A stretch of DNA of 35,348 bases from Clostridiales bacterium UBA6468 (lineage in GTDB: Bacteria > Bacillota > Clostridia > Oscillospirales > Oscillospiraceae). The stretch covers positions 16,466-51,813 of the forward strand of contig DJNI01000066.1 of assembly GCA_002436765.1 (NCBI GenBank). The letters are read 5' to 3'. Positions 22,561-30,648 of this stretch are shown piece by piece (position 1 is the stretch's first letter; each line of letters begins with the position of its first letter). The translations under genes and the position numbers were made by a program. The notes below the pieces were generated by a model, which was not told the DNA's origin, searched no databases, and worked only from the letters and a program-made list of their open reading frames with translations.

Positions 22561-23715
22561 GTGAAAAAGAAAATTTTGATTTCCCTGAGCTATCTTCTTG
22601 TGGCGATGCTGGCGACCCTGGTGACCCTGACGGCGGTGGGCTATCCGTGGAATGCCTCCGGCTCCAAGCTGGAGCAGCTGGAAAGCCTGATCCTGGAGCG
22701 CTTTATCGGTGACGCCGACCAGACGGCCATGGAGGATGCCGCTGCGGACGCCATGGTGGAATCCCTGAACGACCGGTGGAGCTACTATATCCCCGCCAGC
22801 GAATACGCCGCCCATGAGGAGCAGTCGAACAATGCCTATGTGGGCATCGGCATCACCATTGAGGCCAAGGAGCAGGAGGGTTTCCTGGTCAAGGAAGTGA
22901 AGGAGGGCGGACCTGCCGAGGAAGCGGGCGTTCAGGTGGATGATCTGGTGATCGAGGTGGAAGGTCAGGACGTCCGGGAAATGACCGCTGCGGAGGTTCG
23001 GAACCTGGTGCGGGGCGAGGAAGGCACGTTTATTTCCGTGACGGTTCTGAGGCGCGGGGAGCGGGTGACGCTGTCCGTGGAGCGGCGGCAGGTGCAGACC
23101 GTCGTCGCCAGCGGGCGGATGCTGACGGATAAGATCGGGCTTGTGACCATTGAGAATTTCGATTCCCGGTGCGCCGAGGAAACCATCGCGGCCATTGACG
23201 AGCTGCTGGGGCAGGGCGCGGAGAAGCTGATCTTCGACGTGCGCAACAACCCCGGCGGCTATGCCAAGGAGCTGGTGAAGGTACTGGACTATCTGCTGCC
23301 CGAGGGAGAGCTGTTCCGCACGGTGGACTATGCCGGCAGAGAGAACGTGGACTATTCCGATGCGGACTGTCTGGATATTCCCATGGCGGTGCTGGTGAAC
23401 GGTGACTCCTACTCTGCGGCGGAGTTCTTTGCGGCGGCCCTGAGCGAATACGGCGTTGCCGACGTGGTGGGGGAGAAGACCTGCGGCAAGGGGTATTTCC
23501 AGAATACCATACGCCTCAGCGACGGCTCCGCGGTAGGTTTGTCCGTGGGCAAGTATTTCACCCCCAAGGGCGTCAGTCTGGCGGGTGTGGGAATCACGCC
23601 GGACGTGGTGGTGCCGGTGGACGAGGAAACCGCCGACGCCATCTATTACGACCAGCTGGAGCCGGAGGACGATCCCCAGATTCAGGCGGCACTGGAGCTG
23701 CTGGAAAAGAAATAA
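22561..23715 (+). CDS. S41 C-terminal processing peptidase (CtpA/CtpB-like)
   Basis: A membrane-anchored serine protease of the tail-specific family, 384 residues. It has a signal anchor (about 4-25), an N-terminal cap, a PDZ domain at about 85-165 (YVGIGITIEAKEQEGFLV) and a catalytic core with Ser285 (in GDSYSAAE) and Lys310 (in CGKGYFQ), 25 residues apart as in known C-terminal processing proteases. I use the GTG at 22561 because GAGGTGG lies 6 bases upstream; a longer ATG start at 22546 is possible. Directly after two M23 hydrolases, it may process or degrade them, as proteases of this family do for wall hydrolases in other bacteria. Confidence 0.9.
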   Translation: MKKKILISLSYLLVAMLATLVTLTAVGYPWNASGSKLEQLESLILERFIGDADQTAMEDAAADAMVESLNDRWSYYIPASEYAAHEEQSNNAYVGIGITIEAKEQEGFLVKEVKEGGPAEEAGVQVDDLVIEVEGQDVREMTAAEVRNLVRGEEGTFISVTVLRRGERVTLSVERRQVQTVVASGRMLTDKIGLVTIENFDSRCAEETIAAIDELLGQGAEKLIFDVRNNPGGYAKELVKVLDYLLPEGELFRTVDYAGRENVDYSDADCLDIPMAVLVNGDSYSAAEFFAAALSEYGVADVVGEKTCGKGYFQNTIRLSDGSAVGLSVGKYFTPKGVSLAGVGITPDVVVPVDEETADAIYYDQLEPEDDPQIQAALELLEKK

Positions 23716-23721
23716 GCCTGA

Positions 23722-23747
23722 CGGGCGGCATTTTGCCGCCCGCGTTT
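23722..23747 (+). terminator. Intrinsic terminator after the S41 protease
   Basis: CGGGCGGCA pairs perfectly with TGCCGCCCG over a 3-base loop, followed by CGTTTCCC. It lies 6 bases after the stop codon. A second small palindrome (GTTTCCC ... GGGAAAAC) follows directly. Confidence 0.75.
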
Positions 23748-23787
23748 CCCATGGGAAAACATTTACCGGAAACTTACCTGCAAACTA

Positions 23788-23816
23788 TTTACTTCATCCG
23801 GCTAAAGTGATATAAT
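23788..23816 (+). promoter_or_regulatory. Promoter of proBAC
   Basis: Consensus -10 TATAAT (23811-23816), extended by TG one base upstream. The -35 TTTACT (23788-23793) is weaker, at a 17-base spacing. The start of proB is 28 bases downstream. Confidence 0.7.
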
Positions 23817-23844
23817 AGCCCAAAAATTCGGGGAGAGAACGCAA

Positions 23845-24615
23845 ATGCGCATTGTAATCAAAATCGGCACATCAACTCTGGCGCACCCCACCGGACACCT
23901 GAACATCCGCCGGGTGGAGCAGCTGTGCAGGATCATGAGTGACATTAAAAACGCCGGACATGAGCTGATACTGGTGTCCTCCGGCGCCATCGGCATGGGC
24001 GTGGGGAAGCTGGGACTGCGGGAGCGGCCGAAGGATATCCCGTCCAAACAGGCCGCCGCTGCGGTGGGGCAGTGTGAGCTGATGTATACATATGATAAGC
24101 TGTTCAGCGAGTACCACCACACGGTTGCCCAGCTGCTGATCACCGGCGACGATACCGCCAGCGACACCCGGCGCTTCAACTTCACCAACACTCTGAACAG
24201 GCTTTTGGAGCTGGGGGCGCTGCCCATTATCAACGAGAACGACACCGTCGCCACCGACGAGATCGTCATCGGCGACAACGACACCCTTGCCGCCATCGTG
24301 GCAAGGAGCGTCCACGCCGATATGCTCATCCTCCTGTCGGACATCGACGGCCTGTACACCGCCGACCCCCATACTCATCCGGAGGCGAAGCTATTGCACC
24401 ACGTCGCCAAGATTGACGACCACATCCGGGAAATCGCCGGAATCAGCAGCTCCGCCCAGGGCACCGGGGGAATGGTCACGAAGCTCCATGCCGCCGATAT
24501 CTGCCTGGGCTGCGGCTGCAAAATGGTCATCGCCAACGGAAATAACCCCGGAAATCTCTATGACATTCTGGAAGGAAAGCCCGTCGGCACTACGTTTTCG
24601 GAGGAACGCCTATGA
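23845..24615 (+). CDS. proB: Glutamate 5-kinase
   Basis: The first step of proline synthesis: phosphorylates glutamate to gamma-glutamyl phosphate. The 256 residues hold the amino-acid-kinase domain only: VIKIGTSTL at the N terminus, VSSGAIGMGVGKLGL (about 44-58), NENDTVATDEI (about 130-140) and GTGGMVTKLHAAD near the end. The C-terminal PUA domain of the longer forms is absent, as in several Firmicutes. In longer forms the PUA part influences proline feedback, so regulation may differ here. The stop overlaps the proA start by 4 bases. Confidence 0.95.
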   Translation: MRIVIKIGTSTLAHPTGHLNIRRVEQLCRIMSDIKNAGHELILVSSGAIGMGVGKLGLRERPKDIPSKQAAAAVGQCELMYTYDKLFSEYHHTVAQLLITGDDTASDTRRFNFTNTLNRLLELGALPIINENDTVATDEIVIGDNDTLAAIVARSVHADMLILLSDIDGLYTADPHTHPEAKLLHHVAKIDDHIREIAGISSSAQGTGGMVTKLHAADICLGCGCKMVIANGNNPGNLYDILEGKPVGTTFSEERL

Positions 24616-25850
24616 AAGAAATGCTGGAAGCCGCCAAGGCGGCAAAAGGGGAAGTCGCCGGCCTGACCACGGAGCAGAAGAACGCCGCGCTGAACGCCAT
24701 GGCGGACGCGCTGATTGCCCGCCAGGACGGGATTCTCGACGCCAACGCGCTGGATATGGCGTCCGCGAAGGAGCATATCTCTCCGGTCATGCTGGACAGA
24801 CTGAAGCTGACCAAGGAGCGCATTGCCGGAATGGCCCGGGGCATCCGGGAGGTGACGGCGCTTCCTGACCCGGTTGGGCGGATTTTGCAGACCCACACCC
24901 GGGAGGACGGCCTGGAAATCCAGAAGGTGTCCGTCCCCATGGGGGTCATTGCCATCATCTACGAAAGCCGTCCCAACGTCACCAGTGACGCCGCCGCCCT
25001 GGCGCTGAAAAGCGGAAACGTCTGCGTCCTCAGGAGCGGAAAAGAGGCGTTCCGCAGCGCCAACGCCATCGTCGACGCCCTCCGTTCCGGTCTGAGATCG
25101 GTGGGCATTACGGAGAACGCGGTGAATCTGGTGCAGGATACCTCCCGGGAAAGCGCCGCGGCGCTGATGACTGCCAACGGCTATATTGATCTGCTGATTC
25201 CCCGGGGCGGCGCGGGGCTGATCAATGCCTGCGTGCGTACCGCCACAGTACCCTGTATCGCCACCGGAACCGGCATCTGTCATGTGTATGTGGAGAAGTC
25301 CGCCGACCTGAACATGGCGCTGAACATCGTGGAAAACGCCAAAACCAGCCGCCCCAGCGTGTGCAACGCCGAGGAAGTCCTGCTGGTGGACAAGGCGATC
25401 GCCCCCACGTTTCTGCCCATGCTCTATAAACGTCTGGTCACTGACCGGGAACGGGCGGTGGAGCTTCGCCTGGACGAGACGGCGGCTGCCATTATCCCCG
25501 GAAAAAGGGCGGGGGAGAAGGATTTTGACACGGAATTTCTGGACTACATTCTTGCCGTCAAATGCGTGGAGGATGTGAAGGAGGCGGTCGCCCACATCGC
25601 GGCGCACTCCACCGGTCACAGCGAGGCCATCGTGACCCGCAGTCCCGAGGCGGAGCGGTATTTTACCGCCAATGTGGACAGCGCGGCGGTGTACGTCAAT
25701 GCTTCCACCCGGTTCACAGATGGGGGCGAGTTTGGTTTGGGATGCGAAATGGGCATTTCCACCCAGAAGCTCCACGCCCGGGGACCCATGGGCTTGCAGG
25801 AGCTGACCACCTATAAATACATCATTCACGGAAACGGACATATCCGTTGA
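24612..25850 (+). CDS. proA: Glutamate-5-semialdehyde dehydrogenase
   Basis: The second step of proline synthesis: NADPH-dependent reduction of gamma-glutamyl phosphate to glutamate semialdehyde. The 412 residues match the family. Typical segments are PMGVIAIIYESRPNVT (about 115-130), the catalytic-Cys region SRPSVCNAEEVLL (about 245-257) and a C-terminal FTDGGEFGLGCEMGIST block. GGAGG inside the end of proB supplies the ribosome binding site. ProB and ProA usually act as a complex that shelters the labile phosphate, and their coupling here fits that. Confidence 0.96.
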   Translation: MKEMLEAAKAAKGEVAGLTTEQKNAALNAMADALIARQDGILDANALDMASAKEHISPVMLDRLKLTKERIAGMARGIREVTALPDPVGRILQTHTREDGLEIQKVSVPMGVIAIIYESRPNVTSDAAALALKSGNVCVLRSGKEAFRSANAIVDALRSGLRSVGITENAVNLVQDTSRESAAALMTANGYIDLLIPRGGAGLINACVRTATVPCIATGTGICHVYVEKSADLNMALNIVENAKTSRPSVCNAEEVLLVDKAIAPTFLPMLYKRLVTDRERAVELRLDETAAAIIPGKRAGEKDFDTEFLDYILAVKCVEDVKEAVAHIAAHSTGHSEAIVTRSPEAERYFTANVDSAAVYVNASTRFTDGGEFGLGCEMGISTQKLHARGPMGLQELTTYKYIIHGNGHIR

Positions 25851-25860
25851 GGAGGAAAAC

Positions 25861-26646
25861 ATGAAGTACGGATTTATCGGCTGCGGCAACATGGGCGGCG
25901 CCATTGCCAAAGCCCTGAGCAGAGCCACGAAGGAAATTATGGTGTCCGACCGTTCCGGCAGAGCGAAGACTTTCGCGGAGGAGCTTGGCATCGTCTATTC
26001 GGACGCGGAAACCGTCGCCGCCCGGTGCGACCGGATCTTTATCGCCGTGAAGCCCCATATGGTGCAGGAGGTACTGTCCCCGCTGCAAAAGGTTCTGGAA
26101 AAGCGCAGGCCGCTGCTCATCACCATGGCGGCGGGCATGGAGATTGCAAAATTGGAGCAGCTCGCCGGGACGGAGCTGCCCGTGATCCGCATTATGCCCA
26201 ACACCCCCACGGCCATCGGCAAAGGGGTCATTCCCTATTGCCGCAACGCCCTTGTGGAGGAGGAAACGCTGAGCGACTGGCGGGAAGACATGCGCTTCTG
26301 CGGCCTGCTGGACGCGTTGGAGGAGCGGCTGATCGACGCGGCAAGCGCCCTGTCCGGCAGCGGCCCGGCCTTTATGTATATGTTCGTGGAAGCCCTTGCC
26401 GACGGCGGGGTGGCCTGCGGCCTGCCCAGAGCCAAGGCGGTGGAGTATGCCGCCATGACCATGGCGGGCTCGGCGGAAATGGTGCTTGCCACCCGCCAGC
26501 ACCCCGGCGCGCTGAAGGATGCGGTGTGTTCTCCCGGGGGCAGCACCATTGTCGGCGTGCAGACGCTGGAAAACCACGGCTTCCGCGGCGCGGCGATGGA
26601 CTGCGTGATCGATACCTACAGGAAGAACAAGGAGCTTGGGAAATAA
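25861..26646 (+). CDS. proC: Pyrroline-5-carboxylate reductase
   Basis: The last step of proline synthesis: NAD(P)H-dependent reduction of pyrroline-5-carboxylate. The 261 residues show the Rossmann start YGFIGCGNMGGAIA (3-16), the IMPNTPTAIGKG block (about 115-126) and the C-terminal ALSGSGPAFMYMFVEALADGG and SPGGSTIVGVQTLE signatures. GGAGG lies 6 bases before the ATG. A strong terminator follows, so proB-proA-proC form a self-contained transcript. Confidence 0.96.
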   Translation: MKYGFIGCGNMGGAIAKALSRATKEIMVSDRSGRAKTFAEELGIVYSDAETVAARCDRIFIAVKPHMVQEVLSPLQKVLEKRRPLLITMAAGMEIAKLEQLAGTELPVIRIMPNTPTAIGKGVIPYCRNALVEEETLSDWREDMRFCGLLDALEERLIDAASALSGSGPAFMYMFVEALADGGVACGLPRAKAVEYAAMTMAGSAEMVLATRQHPGALKDAVCSPGGSTIVGVQTLENHGFRGAAMDCVIDTYRKNKELGK

Positions 26647-26650
26647 TGGA

Positions 26651-26679
26651 CGGGTCAGCGGAAGCTGACCCGTTTTTTT
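26651..26679 (+). terminator. Intrinsic terminator of proBAC
   Basis: CGGGTCAGC, loop GGAA and its perfect complement, followed by seven T's, directly after the proC stop. Confidence 0.95.
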
Positions 26680-26692
26680 GTGGCAGGACAGG

Positions 26693-26721
26693 TTGTTTTT
26701 TCGGATTTTTTGCTGTATAAT
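26693..26721 (+). promoter_or_regulatory. Promoter of the aldo/keto reductase-phosphatase pair
   Basis: -35 TTGTTT (26693-26698), 17-base spacer and consensus -10 TATAAT (26716-26721), 27 bases before the start codon. Confidence 0.7.
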
Positions 26722-26748
26722 GGTGAAAAAAGAAAGGAGCACATGACT

Positions 26749-27756
26749 ATGGAATACAGAATCCTTGGCAAAACCGGACTGAAAATCTCCCGCATGGGCT
26801 TTGGGGGAATTCCCATCCAGCGCATCGACGCGGAGGGGACCAAAGCGCTTATGCACAAGCTGCTGGAAAACGGCGTCAACTATATCGATACCGCCCGGGG
26901 CTATACCGTCAGCGAGGAATACTTAGGCGCCGGCCTGGAGGGCATCCGGGAGCATTTTGTCCTTGCCACCAAGAGCATGTCCCGCACGGCGGAGGCCATG
27001 GCGAAGGACATCGATATCAGCCTGAAAAATCTCCGCACCGACTATATTGATCTGTACCAGATCCACAATGCGCCCCCGGCGGATCTGGAGAAGGTCTGCG
27101 CCCCCGGCGGCGCACTGGAAGCCCTGACGGCGGCCAAAAAGGCCGGGAAGATCGGGCATATCGGCGTCACCGCCCATTCTCTGGAAACCTTCCGGATGGC
27201 GCTGGAGCTGCCCTGGGTGGAGACGGTCATGTTCCCCTATAACATCGTGGAAGATCAGGCGAAGGATCTGATCCACGCCTGCGGCGAAAAGAACATCGGC
27301 TTCATAGCCATGAAGCCCCTGGCGGGCGGCGCCATTGAGGACGCCGTGACGGCGCTGCGCTACGTCTGCGCCAACCCGGATGTCACCGTGGTGATACCCG
27401 GCATGGCGGACATTGCCGAGCTGAACCAGAATCTTGCCGCGGTGAACGACGCTTCTCCGCTGTCCCGTGAGGAAGAGGGGAAGCTGCGCGCCATCCGCGA
27501 TGCCCTCGGCACCCAGTTCTGCCGCCGGTGCAATTACTGTCAGCCCTGCACCGTGGGCATCAGCATCTCCAGCGTGTTCCTGTTTGAGGGATATCTGTCC
27601 CGGTACGGCCTGGCGGACTGGGCAAGGAGCCGCTATGCAGCGCTTACGAAAAAAGCGTCGGACTGCATCGGCTGCGGCGCCTGCGAAAGCCGCTGCCCCT
27701 ACCATCTGCCTATCCGCAGTATGCTGAAAGAGGCTGCGGAGAAATTCGGGGAATAA
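26749..27756 (+). CDS. Aldo/keto reductase with C-terminal iron-sulfur cysteine clusters
   Basis: A 335-residue oxidoreductase. Residues 1-250 are an aldo/keto reductase barrel (GKTGLKISRMGFGG at the start, the YIDTARGY motif with a catalytic-type Asp and Tyr, an IDLYQIHN strand). The C-terminal part carries two Cys sets: Cys258/261/264/267 and Cys306/309/312/316-Pro, the latter a classical [4Fe-4S] ferredoxin motif. Proteins of this type are frequent in anaerobes and probably couple carbonyl reduction to ferredoxin-like electron carriers, but the substrate is unknown. I use the ATG at 26749, 9 bases from AAGGAG; another ATG at 26743 is too close. A phosphatase gene follows 12 bases later. 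Confidence 0.88.
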   Translation: MEYRILGKTGLKISRMGFGGIPIQRIDAEGTKALMHKLLENGVNYIDTARGYTVSEEYLGAGLEGIREHFVLATKSMSRTAEAMAKDIDISLKNLRTDYIDLYQIHNAPPADLEKVCAPGGALEALTAAKKAGKIGHIGVTAHSLETFRMALELPWVETVMFPYNIVEDQAKDLIHACGEKNIGFIAMKPLAGGAIEDAVTALRYVCANPDVTVVIPGMADIAELNQNLAAVNDASPLSREEEGKLRAIRDALGTQFCRRCNYCQPCTVGISISSVFLFEGYLSRYGLADWARSRYAALTKKASDCIGCGACESRCPYHLPIRSMLKEAAEKFGE

Positions 27757-27768
27757 AGGAGATACGAC

Positions 27769-28497
27769 GTGAAACTGCTGATCGTGCGCCACGGCGACCC
27801 GGACTATTCCATTGATTCCCTGACCGAGACCGGCTGGATAGAGGCGGAGCTGCTGTCTCGGCGCCTGTGCAAGCTGGACGTAAAGGCGTTTTACTGCTCC
27901 CCCAAGGGGCGGGCACGGGATACTGCCAAGGCTACCCTGGAAAAGCTGGGGCGGCAGGCGGAAATCCTTCCCTGGCTGCGGGAATTTTCCCCCCAGGTGC
28001 TCCGCCCGGGAAAGGACAAGCCGGGGGTCGCCTGGGACTGGCTGCCCCAGGACTGGACGGCGGATAAGCGCTTTTACGACCGGGAACACTGGTGGGAAAA
28101 CGACCGCTTCACCGCCGCCGGGGTGCGTGAGGAAGCCCAATGGGTCTGGCAGGGGCTGGATAAGCTGCTTGCCCGCCACGGCTACCGCCGGGAGGGGGAA
28201 TACTACCGGGCGGAGCAGTCCAACGAGGATACCATTGTTTTCTTTTGCCATTTCGGCGTTACCTGCGTCCTGCTGAGTCACCTGCTGGGAATTTCCCCCA
28301 TGCCGCTGTGGCATGGTACCTGCTCTCTGCCCACCTCCGTCACCGTTCTGAACACGGAGGAGCGCCGGGAGGGCATCGCGTCGTTCCGCATGACCGCCTT
28401 TGGGGACACCTCTCACCTGTACGCAGCGGGACGGGAGCCGTCCTTCTCCGGCCGGTTCTGCGAAACCTATGATAACTGGAAGCAGCGGCACGATTGA
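27769..28497 (+). CDS. Histidine phosphatase family protein
   Basis: A 242-residue member of the phosphoglycerate-mutase-like superfamily. The catalytic RHG is at residues 7-9 (LLIVRHGDPDY), and a second conserved region CSPKGRARDTA (about 43-53) supplies an Arg of the phosphate pocket. The late catalytic His is probably in FCHFGVTC (about 160-167). The start is GTG with AAGGAG at good spacing. The substrate is unknown. It shares a transcript with the aldo/keto reductase. Confidence 0.85.
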   Translation: MKLLIVRHGDPDYSIDSLTETGWIEAELLSRRLCKLDVKAFYCSPKGRARDTAKATLEKLGRQAEILPWLREFSPQVLRPGKDKPGVAWDWLPQDWTADKRFYDREHWWENDRFTAAGVREEAQWVWQGLDKLLARHGYRREGEYYRAEQSNEDTIVFFCHFGVTCVLLSHLLGISPMPLWHGTCSLPTSVTVLNTEERREGIASFRMTAFGDTSHLYAAGREPSFSGRFCETYDNWKQRHD

Positions 28498-28510
28498 TGC
28501 ATAGCTTAAA

Positions 28511-28544
28511 AGCGCCTTGTACGCCTGGTACAGGGCGCTTTTTC
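28511..28544 (+). terminator. Intrinsic terminator after the histidine phosphatase gene
   Basis: AGCGCCTTGTAC pairs with GTACAGGGCGCT (12 pairs, one G-U) over a 5-base loop, followed by TTTTCTG. It lies 13 bases after the stop codon. Confidence 0.85.
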
Positions 28545-28562
28545 TGCTCCAAGGGGTGTTCC

Positions 28563-28591
28563 TTGACTTTTGACTGATTTTTGCATATAAT
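28563..28591 (+). promoter_or_regulatory. Promoter of the parE-parC-like pair
   Basis: -35 TTGACT (28563-28568), 17-base spacer and consensus -10 TATAAT (28586-28591), 40 bases before the start codon. Confidence 0.85.
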
Positions 28592-28631
28592 AAAATCGAA
28601 CGATTATGGATTATGCAGGCAGGTATGCGAC

Positions 28632-30608
28632 ATGAAAAAACAGGAACAATACGGAAATTCCAGTATCTCCATGCTCAAGGGCGAGGATCGGGTGCGCAAG
28701 CGCCCGGCAGTCATCTTTGGCTCGGACGATCTGGAGGGCTGCAAGCACGCGGTGTTTGAAATTCTATCCAACGCCATCGACGAGGCGCGGGAAGGCTACG
28801 GCGATACCATCATCGTCACCCGCTACGAAGATTTGAGCGTGGAGGTGGAGGATTTCGGCCGGGGCTGCCCCGTGGACTACAACGAAAAGGAAAAGCGCTA
28901 CAACTGGGAGCTGGTGTTCTGCGAAATGTACGCCGGCGGAAAATACGGGGAAAACGGGGAAAACTATGAGTATTCCCTGGGCTTGAACGGCCTTGGCTCC
29001 TGCGCTACCCAGTACGCTTCGGAATATTTTGACGCCACCATCCGCCGGGACGGCTACCGGTACGATCTGCACTTTGAAAAGGGCAGGAACATAGGCGGCC
29101 TGAAAAAGATGCCTACCGACCGGAAAAAGACCGGCTCCTGCTTTCACTGGAAGCCGGACAAGCTGGTGTTCACCGACATCAACATCCCCGTGGAATATTA
29201 CCGGGACGTGCTGCGCCGTCAGGCGGTGGTGAACAAGGGCATCACCTTCCGCTTCCGCAACCAGGTGGGCGGCAAATTTGAGACCGAGGAATTCTGCTAC
29301 GCCGACGGCATCCGCCAGTATATCGAGGAGCTGGTGGGGGACAACGCCTTCACCATGCCCGTCTACTGGGAAGCCGAGCGCCGGGGGCGGGACGCGGAAA
29401 ACCGTCCGGAGATGAAGCTGAAAATCACGGCCTCCTTCTGCTTCTCCAAGCAGATCAGCCACATCGAGTATTATCACAACTCCTCCTGGCTGGAATACGG
29501 CGGAAGCCCGGACAAGGCGGTTCGCTCCGGCTTTACCGCGGCCTTCGACAAGTACCTCCGGGACAATAACAAGTACACCAAAAACGAGAATAAGATCATT
29601 TTCCAGGACATTCAGGACTCTCTGGTGCTGGTGACCAACTGCTTCTCCACCATCGGCTGCTTTGAGAATCAGACAAAAAAGAGCGTCAACAGCAAATTCA
29701 CCCAGGACGCCATGACCGCCTTCTTCAAGGAGCAGCTGCAGGTCTGGTTCATCGAGAACAAGCAGGAGGCCGACAAGGCGGCGGAGCAGATCCTGGTGAA
29801 CAAGCGCGCCCGGGAGTCCGCCGAAAAGACCAAGTCCAGCGTGAAAAAGAAGCTCTCCGGCTCCATCGACATTGCCAACCGGGTGCAGAAGTTCGTGGAC
29901 TGCCGCAGCCGGGACGCTTCGGTGCGGGAGCTGTATATCGTGGAGGGCGATTCGGCTCTGGGCAGCGTCAAGCTCAGCCGGGACGCGGAATTTCAGGGCA
30001 TTATGCCGGTTCGCGGCAAAATTCTAAACTGCCTGAAGGCGGATTACGCCAAGATTTTCGCCTCGCCCATCATCACCGATCTGATGAAGGTTCTGGGCTG
30101 CGGCGTGGAGGTGCAGGGCAAGAAGGCCAAGGAGCTGTCCTCCTTCGACATGTCCCAGCTGCGCTGGAACAAGGTGGTCATCTGTACGGATGCGGACGTG
30201 GACGGCTTCCAGATAAGGACGCTGATATTGACCATGCTCTACCGCCTGTGCCCGACCCTGATCCGGGATGGGTATGTGTATATCGCGGAGTCGCCGCTGT
30301 TTGAGATCACCTGCAAGGACAAGACCTGGTTTGCCTACAACGAGCAGGAGAAGGCGAAGATCCTCAAGGAGCTGGACGGCAAAAAGATCACCATCCAGCG
30401 CTCCAAGGGTCTCGGCGAGAACGACCCTGAGATGATGTGGATGACCACCATGAACCCCCAGACCCGCCGCCTCATCAAGGTCATGCCGGAGGACGCGGAG
30501 CGCACGGCGCATTACTTTGACTTCCTCCTGGGCGACGGATTGCAGGAGCGGAAGAACTTCATCGCGGAAAACGGCGCAAAGTATCTGGAGCTGGCGGACA
30601 TTTCCTAA
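28632..30608 (+). CDS. parE: ParE/GyrB-like type IIA topoisomerase ATPase subunit (diverged)
   Basis: The ATPase and metal-binding half of a type II topoisomerase, 658 residues. The GHKL ATPase domain has EILSNAIDEAREG (about 42-54), DFGRGCP and LNGLGSCATQYAS. The TOPRIM domain has Glu438 in VEGDSALGSVK and Asp520/Asp522/Asp524 in TDADVD. The C-terminal block SKGLGENDPEMMWMTTMNP fits the family. The canonical EGDSAGGSA is changed to EGDSALGSV, and the sequence is generally distant from housekeeping GyrB/ParE. I use the ATG at 28632; an upstream frame start would overlap the promoter. Its partner subunit lies 40 bases downstream. Whether it is the cell's sole topoisomerase IV or an extra set cannot be judged here. 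Confidence 0.88.
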   Translation: MKKQEQYGNSSISMLKGEDRVRKRPAVIFGSDDLEGCKHAVFEILSNAIDEAREGYGDTIIVTRYEDLSVEVEDFGRGCPVDYNEKEKRYNWELVFCEMYAGGKYGENGENYEYSLGLNGLGSCATQYASEYFDATIRRDGYRYDLHFEKGRNIGGLKKMPTDRKKTGSCFHWKPDKLVFTDINIPVEYYRDVLRRQAVVNKGITFRFRNQVGGKFETEEFCYADGIRQYIEELVGDNAFTMPVYWEAERRGRDAENRPEMKLKITASFCFSKQISHIEYYHNSSWLEYGGSPDKAVRSGFTAAFDKYLRDNNKYTKNENKIIFQDIQDSLVLVTNCFSTIGCFENQTKKSVNSKFTQDAMTAFFKEQLQVWFIENKQEADKAAEQILVNKRARESAEKTKSSVKKKLSGSIDIANRVQKFVDCRSRDASVRELYIVEGDSALGSVKLSRDAEFQGIMPVRGKILNCLKADYAKIFASPIITDLMKVLGCGVEVQGKKAKELSSFDMSQLRWNKVVICTDADVDGFQIRTLILTMLYRLCPTLIRDGYVYIAESPLFEITCKDKTWFAYNEQEKAKILKELDGKKITIQRSKGLGENDPEMMWMTTMNPQTRRLIKVMPEDAERTAHYFDFLLGDGLQERKNFIAENGAKYLELADIS

Positions 30609-30648
30609 AGCATAATTCATAAATGATTTTCTTGTAAAGGAGCCAACC

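Noticed and set aside
24558..28491. Long antisense frames (24558-25991 and 26923-28491) across proA and the aldo/keto reductase-phosphatase pair
   Set aside because: Both cross several real genes with motifs, ribosome binding sites and terminators on the plus strand.
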